From positions 806,001 through 870,000 of the forward strand of contig NZ_CP162010.1 in NCBI RefSeq assembly GCF_041734645.1: a stretch of DNA of 64,000 nucleotides, in the 5' to 3' direction. How positions within the stretch are numbered: the first letter of the stretch is position 1; each line of letters begins with the position of its first letter. The position numbers were made by a program, and so were the translations under genes. Source of the stretch: Rodentibacter sp901420285. Lineage in GTDB: Bacteria > Pseudomonadota > Gammaproteobacteria > Enterobacterales > Pasteurellaceae. The notes under the pieces were generated by a model, which had not been told where the DNA came from, searched no databases, and was given only the letters and a program-made list of their open reading frames with translations. Positions 43,520-51,505 of this stretch are shown here, one piece after another.

Positions 43520-45736
43520 ATGACTTTTAAACATAGCGTAATTTATACCGCGATTTTGGCGAGTATTGCCGGTTCCGCGTTGGCGCATCCGCAAGAGCAA
43601 AAACAAGCAAAAGTCGGCGAAAATACGGAAGTGCTGGATACGATTGACGTAAACGCACAGGAATTACAGCAAATCGGTTATCACGCTGTCGGAACTTCGT
43701 CCGTTTCAAAAGTAAATGTGCCGATTATTGATACGCCGACCACGGTAAATGTGGTGACAACAAAATTAATCGAAGATCGTAAACCGAATGATTTGATTGA
43801 CGCCCTTTCCAGCGTGAGCGGGGTAAGCCAAGCCAATACGTTGGGCGGAGTGTTTGATGCGGTGCAAAAACGCGGCTTCGGCGGTAACCGTGATAATTCA
43901 ATTATGCGTAACGGTATGCAAGCGGGGCCGTCACATAACTTCGGTGCGACCACGGAAACCGTGGAAGTCTTGAAGGGGCCGGCATCAGTGCTTTACGGTA
44001 TTCAAGATCCGGGCGGCATTATTAATGTGATTAGCAAAAAACCGCAGCAAGAAAGTAAACACGTAGTCGGGGCGAGCTTCGGCACTCATAATATGTGGGG
44101 GACGCAATTCGATTCTACAGGCGGTTTAGGCAACGGTTTTGCGTATCGCTTTATTTACGACAAACAAGAAAAAGATTATTGGCGTAATTTCGGTCAGATC
44201 AAAAGTACCACTTATGCCCCGTCGCTTTCTTGGGAAAACGGTAAAACAAAAGTTTTAGCGACTTACGAACATCTTGATTATACACAGCCGTTTGATCGCG
44301 GTACCCAATTGGTTAACGGCCACGTAGTGAATATTCCGGCGGAACGTCGTTTAGACGAGCCGAATAACCAAACCTATGGCAAAACCGACAATATTCAAGT
44401 AAAACTCGAACATAAGTTAAATGACCAATGGAAAATCAACTTTGCTTACGGTTATGCGCGCGATAAATATCATTATCGCCAAACCCGTGTAGTGGCAGTA
44501 AATACCAACGATAGCGCAACTTTAACCTATCAGCAACGCAATGCGCGGGGCGTGGTAATTTATTCCAATCCTTTGGCACCGCGCACTGCATTGCGTCGTA
44601 CCGAAATGCAAGCCGCCGATCAGCGCATTCATACTGCATCGGCCAATTTAATCGGTGAATTCGCTATCGGCGAAGTGGCCAACCGTTTTATCTTTGGACT
44701 GGATGCAACACGCAACTATCGCACAACCGGGCCAGTTTATAACAACGGGCTATGGCGCACCATTAATATCGATCATCCGGTTTATACCAATCCGCCGGCA
44801 GTGGCAGCACCGGCAGCAAACAACTATCAGATTAACCATATCAAAACACTTGGCGCATTCCTTCAAGATACCGCTTACCTTACCGATAACGTTATCTTAA
44901 CCGGCGGCTTGCGTTATGAATATTTTGATCAAGTAGCCGGACGGCACCGCATTGGCGCGACTTTCGTACCGAACACCAAACAACATGACGGCAAACTGCT
45001 TTATCAATTCGGTGCGGTTTATAAGTTGACATCAAACTGGGCGACTTATGCCAATTATGCGGAATCTTTCCGTCCGCAATATAGTATTGCGGATAAAGTG
45101 TCTTCGGATTTGGCACCGGAAAAAGGCAAATCCATTGAAACCGGTATGAAATACGAAAGCGCTGATATTAATGCCACCTTGGCTTTATTTAATATCAATA
45201 AACACAACGTTTCACAAACAGATGCAAACGGTGACGTTTACATCGCGGGCAAACAACGTTCTCGCGGTATCGAAATTGATATTAACGGTAACATTACCGA
45301 TAAATTAAGCGCTTCCGCCACTTATACTTATACCAAAGTGAAAAGCTTAAAAGACGATAAATACGGCGATGCGGTAGGTAAACAATTAAATGGCGTACCA
45401 AAACATCAAGCGGCGTTATTCTTAAGCTACGATTTAGGCGAGTTTTTAAGCGGCCACTGGCGTGTCGGCACCGGCGCGCGTTATCTCGGCAGTTGGACGG
45501 CTTATAGTTCTAACTATAAAAAGGCTTATAAAATTCCAAGCGCCACCGTTTACGATGCTTATTTAGCTTACGAAACGAAAATTGCGGGTAAAAAAGTTAA
45601 CCTTCAATTGAATGGTAAAAACCTATCCGACAAAGTGTATTATCAATCCACTTCCGGTAATGCGGATAATTACATCGTGCCGGTGTCTTTAGGCTATGGT
45701 CGTGAAGTAATGCTTAACGCAAAAGTGGAATTTTAA
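43520..45736 (+). CDS. TonB-dependent siderophore receptor
   Basis: A 738-residue outer-membrane receptor. The signal peptide ends at about Ala22 (SALA/HPQEQ), followed by a short N-terminal region with a TonB-box-like DTIDV, the plug domain (about 60-165, with VEVLKGPASVLYGIQDPGGIINVISKKP-type landmarks) and a 22-strand barrel ending in KVEF with the terminal Phe of outer-membrane proteins. It resembles ferric siderophore receptors of the FpvA/FoxA class; the ligand cannot be read. ATG 43520 (AAGGAAA site) is preferred to ATG 43436. An 11-base repeat copy at 44944-44954 is read as G-R-H-R-I-G. An ABC protein follows after a terminator. Confidence 0.9.
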   Translation: MTFKHSVIYTAILASIAGSALAHPQEQKQAKVGENTEVLDTIDVNAQELQQIGYHAVGTSSVSKVNVPIIDTPTTVNVVTTKLIEDRKPNDLIDALSSVSGVSQANTLGGVFDAVQKRGFGGNRDNSIMRNGMQAGPSHNFGATTETVEVLKGPASVLYGIQDPGGIINVISKKPQQESKHVVGASFGTHNMWGTQFDSTGGLGNGFAYRFIYDKQEKDYWRNFGQIKSTTYAPSLSWENGKTKVLATYEHLDYTQPFDRGTQLVNGHVVNIPAERRLDEPNNQTYGKTDNIQVKLEHKLNDQWKINFAYGYARDKYHYRQTRVVAVNTNDSATLTYQQRNARGVVIYSNPLAPRTALRRTEMQAADQRIHTASANLIGEFAIGEVANRFIFGLDATRNYRTTGPVYNNGLWRTINIDHPVYTNPPAVAAPAANNYQINHIKTLGAFLQDTAYLTDNVILTGGLRYEYFDQVAGRHRIGATFVPNTKQHDGKLLYQFGAVYKLTSNWATYANYAESFRPQYSIADKVSSDLAPEKGKSIETGMKYESADINATLALFNINKHNVSQTDANGDVYIAGKQRSRGIEIDINGNITDKLSASATYTYTKVKSLKDDKYGDAVGKQLNGVPKHQAALFLSYDLGEFLSGHWRVGTGARYLGSWTAYSSNYKKAYKIPSATVYDAYLAYETKIAGKKVNLQLNGKNLSDKVYYQSTSGNADNYIVPVSLGYGREVMLNAKVEF

Positions 45737-45752
45737 TTAACCGCTAAAATTT

Positions 45753-45776
45753 AGGGCGAAGCTTTCGCCCTTTTTT
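45753..45776 (+). terminator. Terminator after the TonB receptor
   Basis: An 8-bp stem (AGGGCGAA / TTTCGCCC) with a very short loop followed by six T, between the receptor and the ABC protein. Confidence 0.8.
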
Positions 45777-45791
45777 CGTTTATGGAAATTT

Positions 45792-47552
45792 ATGAACTGG
45801 CAAACCGAACTTAATAACAGTTTAAGCTGGCTTTTAAACGCCCTTTTCTGGGTGGTGTTGTGCTTTGTCATCAGCATCGCTGCCTTGAAACAAACCGCCT
45901 TCGGCAAAAAATTTTGGCAAATTGCCGCGCCTTCCGTAACGCGGCAAAACTGCTTCAAAATCATCGCGTTGTTACTCTTGCTATTTTTAATGATTTTGCT
46001 TGAAGTGCGCTTTAGTGTGCTTAACTCATTTTTTTACAACGGCTTATATAGCGCAATGCAAGAACTCGACGCCGATAAATTCTGGTTTTTCGCCAAACTC
46101 AATGCGGTGCTGGTTTTAGTGCAAGTGATTCACTCCATCGCCGATTATTTTCTACGCCAGGTATTTGAAATCCGCTGGCTGGAAAGCCTCAATGCGGTGC
46201 TGTTACGACGTTGGCTGGAAAACAAAAAGTATTATCGCCTTAAATACGAACGCGAACTGCCCGACAATATCGATCAGCGGATCGAACAAGATGCACGCGA
46301 ATTTATTTCCAGCACCGTACAAATTGCGCGCGGCGTCATCAATTCTGTTCTCACCACCATTGAATTCACCATTATTCTTTGGTCGCTGTCCGGTGTGTTA
46401 AGCCTATTTGGATTGAACATCGAAAAGGGCGTCGTCTTTTTTATTTATGCCTTCATCATTTTTGCTACGCTAATGTCCGTGTGGATCGGCCACCCGCTAA
46501 TCAAACTCAACTTTAACAAAGAAAAACTCAACGGCGATTATCGTTATTCCCTCATTCGCGTGCGCGACAATGCGGAAAGTATCGCCTTTTATCAAGGCGA
46601 ACAAAAAGAACGCATTTTCTTGCAGCACAAATTTGCCGACATTATTCGCAACCGCTGGGCGATTGTATTGAAAATGCTCGGCTTGGACGGCTTTAACACC
46701 GGCGTCACCCGCACCGCCAAATTGCTGCCATTAATGTTGCAAGCACCGCGTTTTTTCAGCGGCCAAATCAAACTTGGCGATATGCACCAAACCGTACAAG
46801 CGTTTAACCGCTTAATGACCGCATTATCCTTTTTCCGCTTGTTTTACGAACAATTCACCCTTTACCAAGCGCGCCTAAATCGTCTGCACGGCTTTATGAC
46901 CAAATTAGACGACCTGGATCAATCGGAAGTAAGCCGGCCTTACAAATGCTCAAATCGCGTAGCATTGAAAGATTTCGGCATAAAAGACGAACAAGGACGC
47001 CTTTTGCTTAACAATATTAACGTCGAATTAACAAATGGCGACGCCTTGCTGATTCAAGGCGCTTCCGGCACCGGCAAAACCACTTTATTGAAAGCCATTG
47101 CGGGAATTTACCCTTTTGAAACCGTCGGCATTGCCGAACATCCGTGCAGCGGCAGCCTGTTCCTGCCTCAACGTCCTTATATGCCGCAAGGCACCTTGCG
47201 CGAAGCCATTTGTTATCCTGACATCAATCCGCATCACGAAGAACTGGAAAACATAATGCGCGATTGTTGTTTGGAGAAATACTTGCCCGCGCTGGATCAA
47301 GAAAACGACTGGCAAGCCGTTCTCTCGCCGGGTGAATTGCAACGCGTCGCTTTCATTCGCATTTTGCTCACCAAACCCGATGTCGTGTTTCTCGACGAAA
47401 CCACCTCGGCACTGGACGAACCGACGGAACAATTACTTTATCAAACCATCAAAACCCGCCTGCCGAATATGATTATTTTAAGCATCGGCCACCGCGGCAC
47501 CCTTCATCAATTCCACAACAAACAATTAAGTTTGGCCGTGTGTATTGTGTAA
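45792..47552 (+). CDS. ABC transporter with fused membrane and ATPase domains (SbmA/BacA-like, YddA type)
   Basis: A 586-residue half-transporter. The N-terminal 340 residues have about six membrane helices and resemble the SbmA/BacA domain (LLEVRFSVLNSFFYNGLYSAM, YYRLKYERELPDNIDQRI). The C-terminal domain (about 375-580) has Walker A GASGTGKTT, signature LSPGELQRVA and Walker B VVFLDE. Fused proteins of this sort (E. coli YddA and relatives) transport unknown substrates; the position next to a siderophore receptor suggests a role with it. Two repeat copies (46100-46111 and 46190-46201), 90 bases apart, are each read as L-N-A-V-L. No strong ribosome site is visible. Confidence 0.88.
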   Translation: MNWQTELNNSLSWLLNALFWVVLCFVISIAALKQTAFGKKFWQIAAPSVTRQNCFKIIALLLLLFLMILLEVRFSVLNSFFYNGLYSAMQELDADKFWFFAKLNAVLVLVQVIHSIADYFLRQVFEIRWLESLNAVLLRRWLENKKYYRLKYERELPDNIDQRIEQDAREFISSTVQIARGVINSVLTTIEFTIILWSLSGVLSLFGLNIEKGVVFFIYAFIIFATLMSVWIGHPLIKLNFNKEKLNGDYRYSLIRVRDNAESIAFYQGEQKERIFLQHKFADIIRNRWAIVLKMLGLDGFNTGVTRTAKLLPLMLQAPRFFSGQIKLGDMHQTVQAFNRLMTALSFFRLFYEQFTLYQARLNRLHGFMTKLDDLDQSEVSRPYKCSNRVALKDFGIKDEQGRLLLNNINVELTNGDALLIQGASGTGKTTLLKAIAGIYPFETVGIAEHPCSGSLFLPQRPYMPQGTLREAICYPDINPHHEELENIMRDCCLEKYLPALDQENDWQAVLSPGELQRVAFIRILLTKPDVVFLDETTSALDEPTEQLLYQTIKTRLPNMIILSIGHRGTLHQFHNKQLSLAVCIV

Positions 47553-47582
47553 AAAAATTGCCCCAAATTTGGGGCATTTTTT
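47551..47582. terminator. Bidirectional terminator between the ABC gene and the mazF-like gene
   Basis: A perfect 9-bp palindromic stem (TGCCCCAAA / TTTGGGGCA, 47559-47576), with an A-run before and a T-run after, between converging genes. Confidence 0.85.
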
Positions 47583-47937
47583 ACTCATCTTTTAAAATAG
47601 CTTCAATGATATCTTGCGTTTCAGATAAAACATAATCAGGCACAGATTCAATTTTTTGGGCGTTTCGATTCCTGAAATCAATTATTCGAGCTTGATATGC
47701 AACGATAACGCCTTGCGTTCTACAGCCGGTTCCGCTTAATGTCACGGCAAAGCCATTATTTCTGGCAAGCGCCGCATTGCCTTGTGTAATCGGGGCGATC
47801 ATCATAAATCCTAATTTGTGAAATTTGCTACTGCTTAATACTAAAGCCGGGCGTCTTTCTCCTTGCAGTTCATTTCCTACCACCGGATTTAAGCAAACAG
47901 TAATGATATCGCCTCTTTTAAATGTTGAACCGGCCAT
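47581..47937 (-). CDS. MazF/PemK-family toxin (module 1)
   Basis: A 118-residue endoribonuclease-type toxin with the MazF start pattern FKRGDIITVCLNPVVGNELQGERRPALVLS, the GVIVAYQARIIDF strand and a helical C-terminus. The preferred start ATG (47937) shares a base with the antitoxin stop (TAATG); the open frame continues 12 codons upstream inside the antitoxin. MazF toxins cleave RNA at short sequences. The pair forms the first module of a toxin-antitoxin island. Confidence 0.85.
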   Translation of the reverse strand: MAGSTFKRGDIITVCLNPVVGNELQGERRPALVLSSSKFHKLGFMMIAPITQGNAALARNNGFAVTLSGTGCRTQGVIVAYQARIIDFRNRNAQKIESVPDYVLSETQDIIEAILKDE

Positions 47938-48206
47938 TAAATTTCTTTTCCTCTCGGTGTGAGTGAATCCCATTCTTCAACAACGGGTAACCGTTCAAGT
48001 TCAGTCATGGCAAGGCGTTCACTTAATGTTAATCTTCTTTTTTTCTCCGGGGTATTCGGAAGAATCACCACTTTAATCGTATCGTGACTAATTTTTTCTA
48101 ACTCTAAAAAATCGCCCATATTTAAATTCATTGCATCAGTAAAGTCCTTTGGTAAACGGATTGCCTTACTATTACCCCATTGTTTCACTTGTAGTCGCAT
48201 ATTCAT
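47937..48206 (-). CDS. MazE/PemI-type antitoxin (module 1)
   Basis: An 89-residue protein with the AbrB/MazE-type swapped-hairpin start QVKQWGNSKAIRLPKDFTDA and an acidic C-terminal tail expected to bind the toxin. A start at 48200 (MRLQVKQWGNS) is equally possible. It overlaps the toxin by one base and is first in the operon, as expected for autoregulation by the complex. Confidence 0.85.
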   Translation of the reverse strand: MNMRLQVKQWGNSKAIRLPKDFTDAMNLNMGDFLELEKISHDTIKVVILPNTPEKKRRLTLSERLAMTELERLPVVEEWDSLTPRGKEI

Positions 48207-48369
48207 AATTTACATTGCTGACAAAATTCAGCCTCTCCCCAATCGTTAATCCTTTAGTTTAGCCCTTTTTAGTATCACTTAATGATACGTTTTAAGTATA
48301 GCCTTGTTTGCCTTGATTTCAAATTAAAAATTGTCCTGATTTCCCCCAAAACCCCAAAATCCAAAACAC

Positions 48370-48419
48370 CTCCAATGCGGTGCTCCCACGCAACTTCAAA
48401 TCAGCACCGCATTGAAGCC
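48370..48419. repeat. Composite 47-bp repeat element, copy A
   Basis: Two 12-base repeat words in inverted orientation (48373-48384 and 48403-48414) joined by the spacer CCCACGCAACTTCAAATC. The whole 50-base unit is identical to copy B at 49175 and differs from copy C at 50489 by one spacer base over the shared 47 bases. It lies between toxin-antitoxin modules 1 and 2, in the 273-base gap upstream of the first antitoxin. Confidence 0.9.
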
Positions 48420-48439
48420 GTAAAGTTCCCGCAAAAAAA

Positions 48440-48456
48440 AAGCCGCAACGCGGCTT
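48440..48456 (-). terminator. Terminator after the second PemK-type toxin
   Basis: AAGCCGC-AAC-GCGGCTT hairpin with a nine-base T-run on the minus strand. The same hairpin recurs at 49232-49248 after the Fic gene, also next to a composite repeat. Confidence 0.85.
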
Positions 48457-48479
48457 AATAGAATTTTACGGAGGAAAGC

Positions 48480-48836
48480 TTATTGCGGATCAATCAAATC
48501 CACCAGTTTCATCACCACCTCTTCGATCAAATAATCCTCTGCAATTGTCGCGAACTTAGCCTGACGCGCGGCTAAATCCAATGCCCTCACTTGATGGCAA
48601 AGAATGACCCCGGTGATCGTACCGGACGCCGTACTATTGCCCTCAAGCGCCACCGTTACATTTTGCGAACGTGCCGCCTTTCCGCCGGTTGAAATAGGGC
48701 AACACAACGCCGTACCCAATGCCCGATTTAACAACTCATCGGTCACCACAATAAAATAATGCGGCTGACGCAGCTCACTGCCTTTGGTCGGATCCGGATC
48801 GACATGCCAAATCTCACCTTTTTTCGGAACACGCAT
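48480..48836 (-). CDS. PemK/MazF-family toxin (module 2)
   Basis: A 118-residue toxin starting MRVPKKGEIWHVDPDPTKGSE, with the central HYFIVVTDELLNRALGTALCCPIS and the strand GVILCHQVRALDL, standard for the PemK/MazF (ChpB-like) group. The start ATG (48836) overlaps the antitoxin stop by one base (TGATG); eight more in-frame codons upstream lie inside the antitoxin. It differs clearly from module 1, so the two pairs are not recent duplicates. Confidence 0.87.
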   Translation of the reverse strand: MRVPKKGEIWHVDPDPTKGSELRQPHYFIVVTDELLNRALGTALCCPISTGGKAARSQNVTVALEGNSTASGTITGVILCHQVRALDLAARQAKFATIAEDYLIEEVVMKLVDLIDPQ

Positions 48837-49105
48837 CAAATCATCTCCTTGCCCACGCATTTCGTCTCACTAAAATCGCTCACCGACGCATTTAGCTCGG
48901 CAATCTCTGTCGAATCAATCCCGGACAACAATTCCGACACCGTCTTCCGCCCGCGCGCCGCGCGTTTCACCGGTGTTAACACGATCTGTTCGCCCTGTGC
49001 CTGCAAATTAATTTTATAGCCGATCTGCCAACCCATCTGTTGCAAAATTGCCATCGGAACAGTCAATACCGCCGCCCCGCCTTGTTGTCTTAAGGTCGAT
49101 TGCAT
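48836..49105 (-). CDS. PemI/MazE-like antitoxin (module 2)
   Basis: An 89-residue protein with a swapped-hairpin AbrB-like N-terminus (QGGAAVLTVPMAILQQMG, IVLTPVKR) and an acidic, flexible C-terminal half. AGGAGGAAGC is an excellent ribosome site, stronger than the toxin's, which fits antitoxin excess. Confidence 0.82.
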   Translation of the reverse strand: MQSTLRQQGGAAVLTVPMAILQQMGWQIGYKINLQAQGEQIVLTPVKRAARGRKTVSELLSGIDSTEIAELNASVSDFSETKCVGKEMI

Positions 49106-49174
49106 CTGCTTCCTCCTAAAATGTGATTTTGTGAAACATTATAAAACTGCTAAAAAATAATGCAATCACCCTCA

Positions 49175-49224
49175 CTCCAATGCGGTGCTCCCACGCAACT
49201 TCAAATCAGCACCGCATTGAAGCC
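49175..49224. repeat. Composite 47-bp repeat element, copy B
   Basis: Identical over 50 bases to copy A, with repeat words at 49178-49189 and 49208-49219. It lies between toxin-antitoxin module 2 and the Fic gene. Confidence 0.9.
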
Positions 49225-49231
49225 ACAAAAA

Positions 49232-49248
49232 AAGCCGCAACGCGGCTT
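49232..49248 (-). terminator. Terminator after the Fic gene
   Basis: AAGCCGC-AAC-GCGGCTT hairpin with a seven-base T-run on the minus strand, the same hairpin as after PemK, so element plus terminator was probably duplicated together. Confidence 0.85.
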
Positions 49249-49274
49249 CGTTCAATAATTTGCCCGACGGCGAG

Positions 49275-50408
49275 CTAATCTTCGGCGGATAACATTTCAG
49301 GCGACAACAACGTATAACTCACACTTCGTCCGCCGCCTTCCGCACGTTGCAAAATGCGTTTTTCTACCAAATCGGTTAAATCACGCAATGCCGTATCGCG
49401 CGAAACTTTTGTCAACGCCGCATATTTTTTATTCGTCAGGTTACCTTCAAAATGATCAAGCAAACGATTCAACACTTTTTTCTGACGTTCGTTTAACGAA
49501 AAAGTATGCCAATGGCGCCAATAACGATTTTTTATCAACACGTTTTCCAATGTTTCTTGCGCATTACGCATCGCATCAATCACCGCCTGCAAAAACCAAC
49601 GGATCCACGCCGTTAATGACACCTCGGCTTTTTGCGTTTGTTCCAAAATATCATAATAATCCGCGCGCACTTTTTGAATTTGCCCTGAAAGACTATAAAA
49701 ACGAAACCCATGATTATCCGCCTTGGTTAATAAATAATCCGCAATTGCACGTGCGATACGTCCATTTCCGTCTTCAAAAGGGTGCAACGTTAAAAACCAA
49801 AGATGGGCGATAGCCGCTTTAATAAAAGGATCAAGCCCGTTTTCATCATTTATCCAAGCCAAAAAAAGCGGCATTTCACTTTTTAGCCGCTCGGCTGGCG
49901 GTGCTTGAAAATGAATTTTCGGTTCACCGAAACGACCGGAAATAACCTGCATCGCGCCTTCTCGATCATCGCGAAATTGCGCCACATGAATTTTTGCCAT
50001 CCCGCTATAACCGGTAGGAAATAGCGCAGCATGCCAGCCGAATAAACGCTCAAGAGTCAAAGGTGTTTGATAATTTTCCACCGCATCCAACGTCATCTCC
50101 ACCACGCCCTCGACCACGCGATCGACCGGCGTAAGCCCGCCCGTCTCAATGCCCAAACGACGCGCCAAGGACGAACGAACGGATTGCGCATTTAAAAGCT
50201 CGCCCTCAATCTCACTATTTTTCAGCACCGTCTCGCTTAACATCTGCAAACTGATCGCCGTTCGCTCAGCTAGCCCGATATCCCATAACCGCCCCAATAA
50301 CAATCCCTGTCGATAATGCGCCTGACTTAATAAATCCGTCACCGCCACCGCATCATATTGCCAATCCGTCCAATTTTCCTGTTGCCAAATATAGCTTTGC
50401 GTGTTCAT
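49275..50408 (-). CDS. Fic-family protein with DUF4172 and helix-turn-helix regions
   Basis: A 377-residue protein. An N-terminal DUF4172-like region (WQQENWTDWQYD) contains the inhibitory helix SEIEGE (about residue 68), followed by the Fic core with the catalytic motif HPFEDGNGRIAR (about residue 204) and a C-terminal winged-helix-like region (RQKKVLNRLLDHFEGNLTNKKYAAL). Fic enzymes usually transfer AMP to target proteins, and the SxIEG helix blocks ATP binding in cis. All catalytic residues are present. Target unknown. It lies inside the toxin-antitoxin island between composite repeats B and C. Confidence 0.9.
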   Translation of the reverse strand: MNTQSYIWQQENWTDWQYDAVAVTDLLSQAHYRQGLLLGRLWDIGLAERTAISLQMLSETVLKNSEIEGELLNAQSVRSSLARRLGIETGGLTPVDRVVEGVVEMTLDAVENYQTPLTLERLFGWHAALFPTGYSGMAKIHVAQFRDDREGAMQVISGRFGEPKIHFQAPPAERLKSEMPLFLAWINDENGLDPFIKAAIAHLWFLTLHPFEDGNGRIARAIADYLLTKADNHGFRFYSLSGQIQKVRADYYDILEQTQKAEVSLTAWIRWFLQAVIDAMRNAQETLENVLIKNRYWRHWHTFSLNERQKKVLNRLLDHFEGNLTNKKYAALTKVSRDTALRDLTDLVEKRILQRAEGGGRSVSYTLLSPEMLSAED

Positions 50409-50488
50409 ACGGCAATTATTTCCTCTATTTGCCTTAAAAAATAAGGCGAATAATATAATTATTCACCTTAAAAGTCACCCAAATTTCA

Positions 50489-50535
50489 CTCCAATGCGGT
50501 GCTCCCACGCAAGTTCAAATCAGCACCGCATTGAA
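50489..50535. repeat. Composite 47-bp repeat element, copy C
   Basis: Same architecture as copies A and B with one spacer change (CAAG for CAAC); repeat words at 50492-50503 and 50522-50533. It lies between the Fic gene and the RelBE module. Confidence 0.9.
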
Positions 50536-50546
50536 TTTTCTACGGG

Positions 50547-50837
50547 TTAAAAGAAAAGTCTTTCTTTGGCTTTATCGTAAGTTTCTTCTTTTTCTAGTTT
50601 GCCCACGGCCACAACAAAAACCACGACTTTTTCATGCTGAATTTGGTAAACCAAGCGATAGCCTAATTTTTTCAGCTTGATTTTATAACAATAAGGAAAT
50701 TCTCTTAGACGGTTGGCCGGAATATCCGGGTTTATTAACACGGCTGCTAATTTCTTTTTGAATTGTGTTTTCACCGTTTCATCTAGCTTTTTCCATTCTT
50801 TTAACGCCCGCGGATCAAACTCTAATTCATAATTCAT
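50547..50837 (-). CDS. relE: RelE-family mRNA interferase toxin
   Basis: A 96-residue protein with the RelE pattern MNYELEFDPRALKEWKKLD, a basic middle (QFKKKLAAV) and the C-terminal strands YKIKLKKLGYRLVYQIQ and VVVFVVAVGKLEKEETY. RelE cleaves mRNA in the ribosomal A site. It overlaps relB by 11 bases. Confidence 0.92.
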   Translation of the reverse strand: MNYELEFDPRALKEWKKLDETVKTQFKKKLAAVLINPDIPANRLREFPYCYKIKLKKLGYRLVYQIQHEKVVVFVVAVGKLEKEETYDKAKERLFF

Positions 50838-51069
50838 CTAAACTCACCTTAATCCCTTGTTGCGGATTTGCCAAACGATAACGCACCGTTTCCAATAATT
50901 CTTGTTCCTCATCCGTTACGCTGACAGACTTAATCGGCAATTTTTGATTTTCCGTAATATATTGAAAATAAAGACGAATCGCTTCACTCGGCGAAATATT
51001 TAAACGTTCAAGAATCGCATAAGTTTTTTGTTTCAATTCGTCGTCTAAACGAACATTTAGTGTAGCCAT
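50827..51069 (-). CDS. relB: RelB/DinJ-family antitoxin
   Basis: An 80-residue antitoxin with the ribbon-helix-helix start MATLNVRLDDELKQKTYAIL, the segment SPSEAIRLYFQYI and an acidic C-terminus. ATG 51069 is preferred over ATG 51081 because it gives the family start. It precedes and overlaps relE. Confidence 0.9.
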   Translation of the reverse strand: MATLNVRLDDELKQKTYAILERLNISPSEAIRLYFQYITENQKLPIKSVSVTDEEQELLETVRYRLANPQQGIKVSLDEL

Positions 51070-51154
51070 AATTTCCCTCATTTGTAATGCAAAATGTAAT
51101 GCAATGGTAGTTTGATTTTATCTAAAAGTAAAATGGTATTTATTACCGTACTAC

Positions 51155-51177
51155 CAAATCAGCACCGCATTGAAGCC
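51155..51177. repeat. Half of the composite repeat element
   Basis: CAAATCAGCACCGCATTGAA plus GCC is identical to the right half of composite copies A and B. It lies upstream of relB and of the adhesin promoter, in the 436-base gene-free stretch 51070-51505. Confidence 0.8.
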
Positions 51178-51318
51178 GCAAAAAATCCTGCTTTGTTCCT
51201 TCAAAAAATCGCAATGGCATCAGATTGTTCTCGCTTATGTTTACCGAAAAGGCTGTCACCACGCCCCAAGTGGCTGAAAGCAGAACCGATACGTCATTTA
51301 TCCTTACCCAAAACAGCC

Positions 51319-51347
51319 TTTACATTCCCCCAAAACTCCCATAGAAT
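51319..51347 (+). promoter_or_regulatory. Predicted promoter of the giant adhesin
   Basis: TTTACA (51319-51324), a 17-base spacer and TAGAAT (51342-51347), each matching five of six consensus bases. Transcription would start near 51354 and give a leader of about 150 bases. Confidence 0.65.
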
Positions 51348-51404
51348 ATCGTCGCTTTTTTGGCAGGAAAACGGTTAAAATTTCGCCAGAAAACATTTAG
51401 GCAT

Positions 51405-51473
51405 AACGCCGTTTCACGCTGTTTAAGTCTGTGTAAAACACACGCATTTAAACGGCGTTTTGCCGTATTTTTT
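51405..51473 (+). promoter_or_regulatory. Possible attenuator in the adhesin leader
   Basis: Two mutually exclusive foldings are visible. AACGCCGTTT (51405-51414) can pair over 10 bp with AAACGGCGTT (51450-51459). The second segment also contains the left arm of a terminator-like hairpin, ACGGC (51452-51456) with GCCGT (51462-51466), followed by A and six T. A small TGTGT-AAA-ACACA hairpin (51430-51442) sits in the loop. The region ends 32 bases before the adhesin start codon. The terminator stem is short, so activity is uncertain; no known riboswitch was recognised. Confidence 0.45.
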
Positions 51474-51505
51474 ACCCACAACTTTATAAGAGGATGTGAT
51501 TTTTA

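Noticed and set aside
51112..51378. An 88-codon open frame upstream of the adhesin
   Set aside because: No recognisable domain, no ribosome site, poor codon pattern, and it spans the adhesin promoter and a half repeat element.
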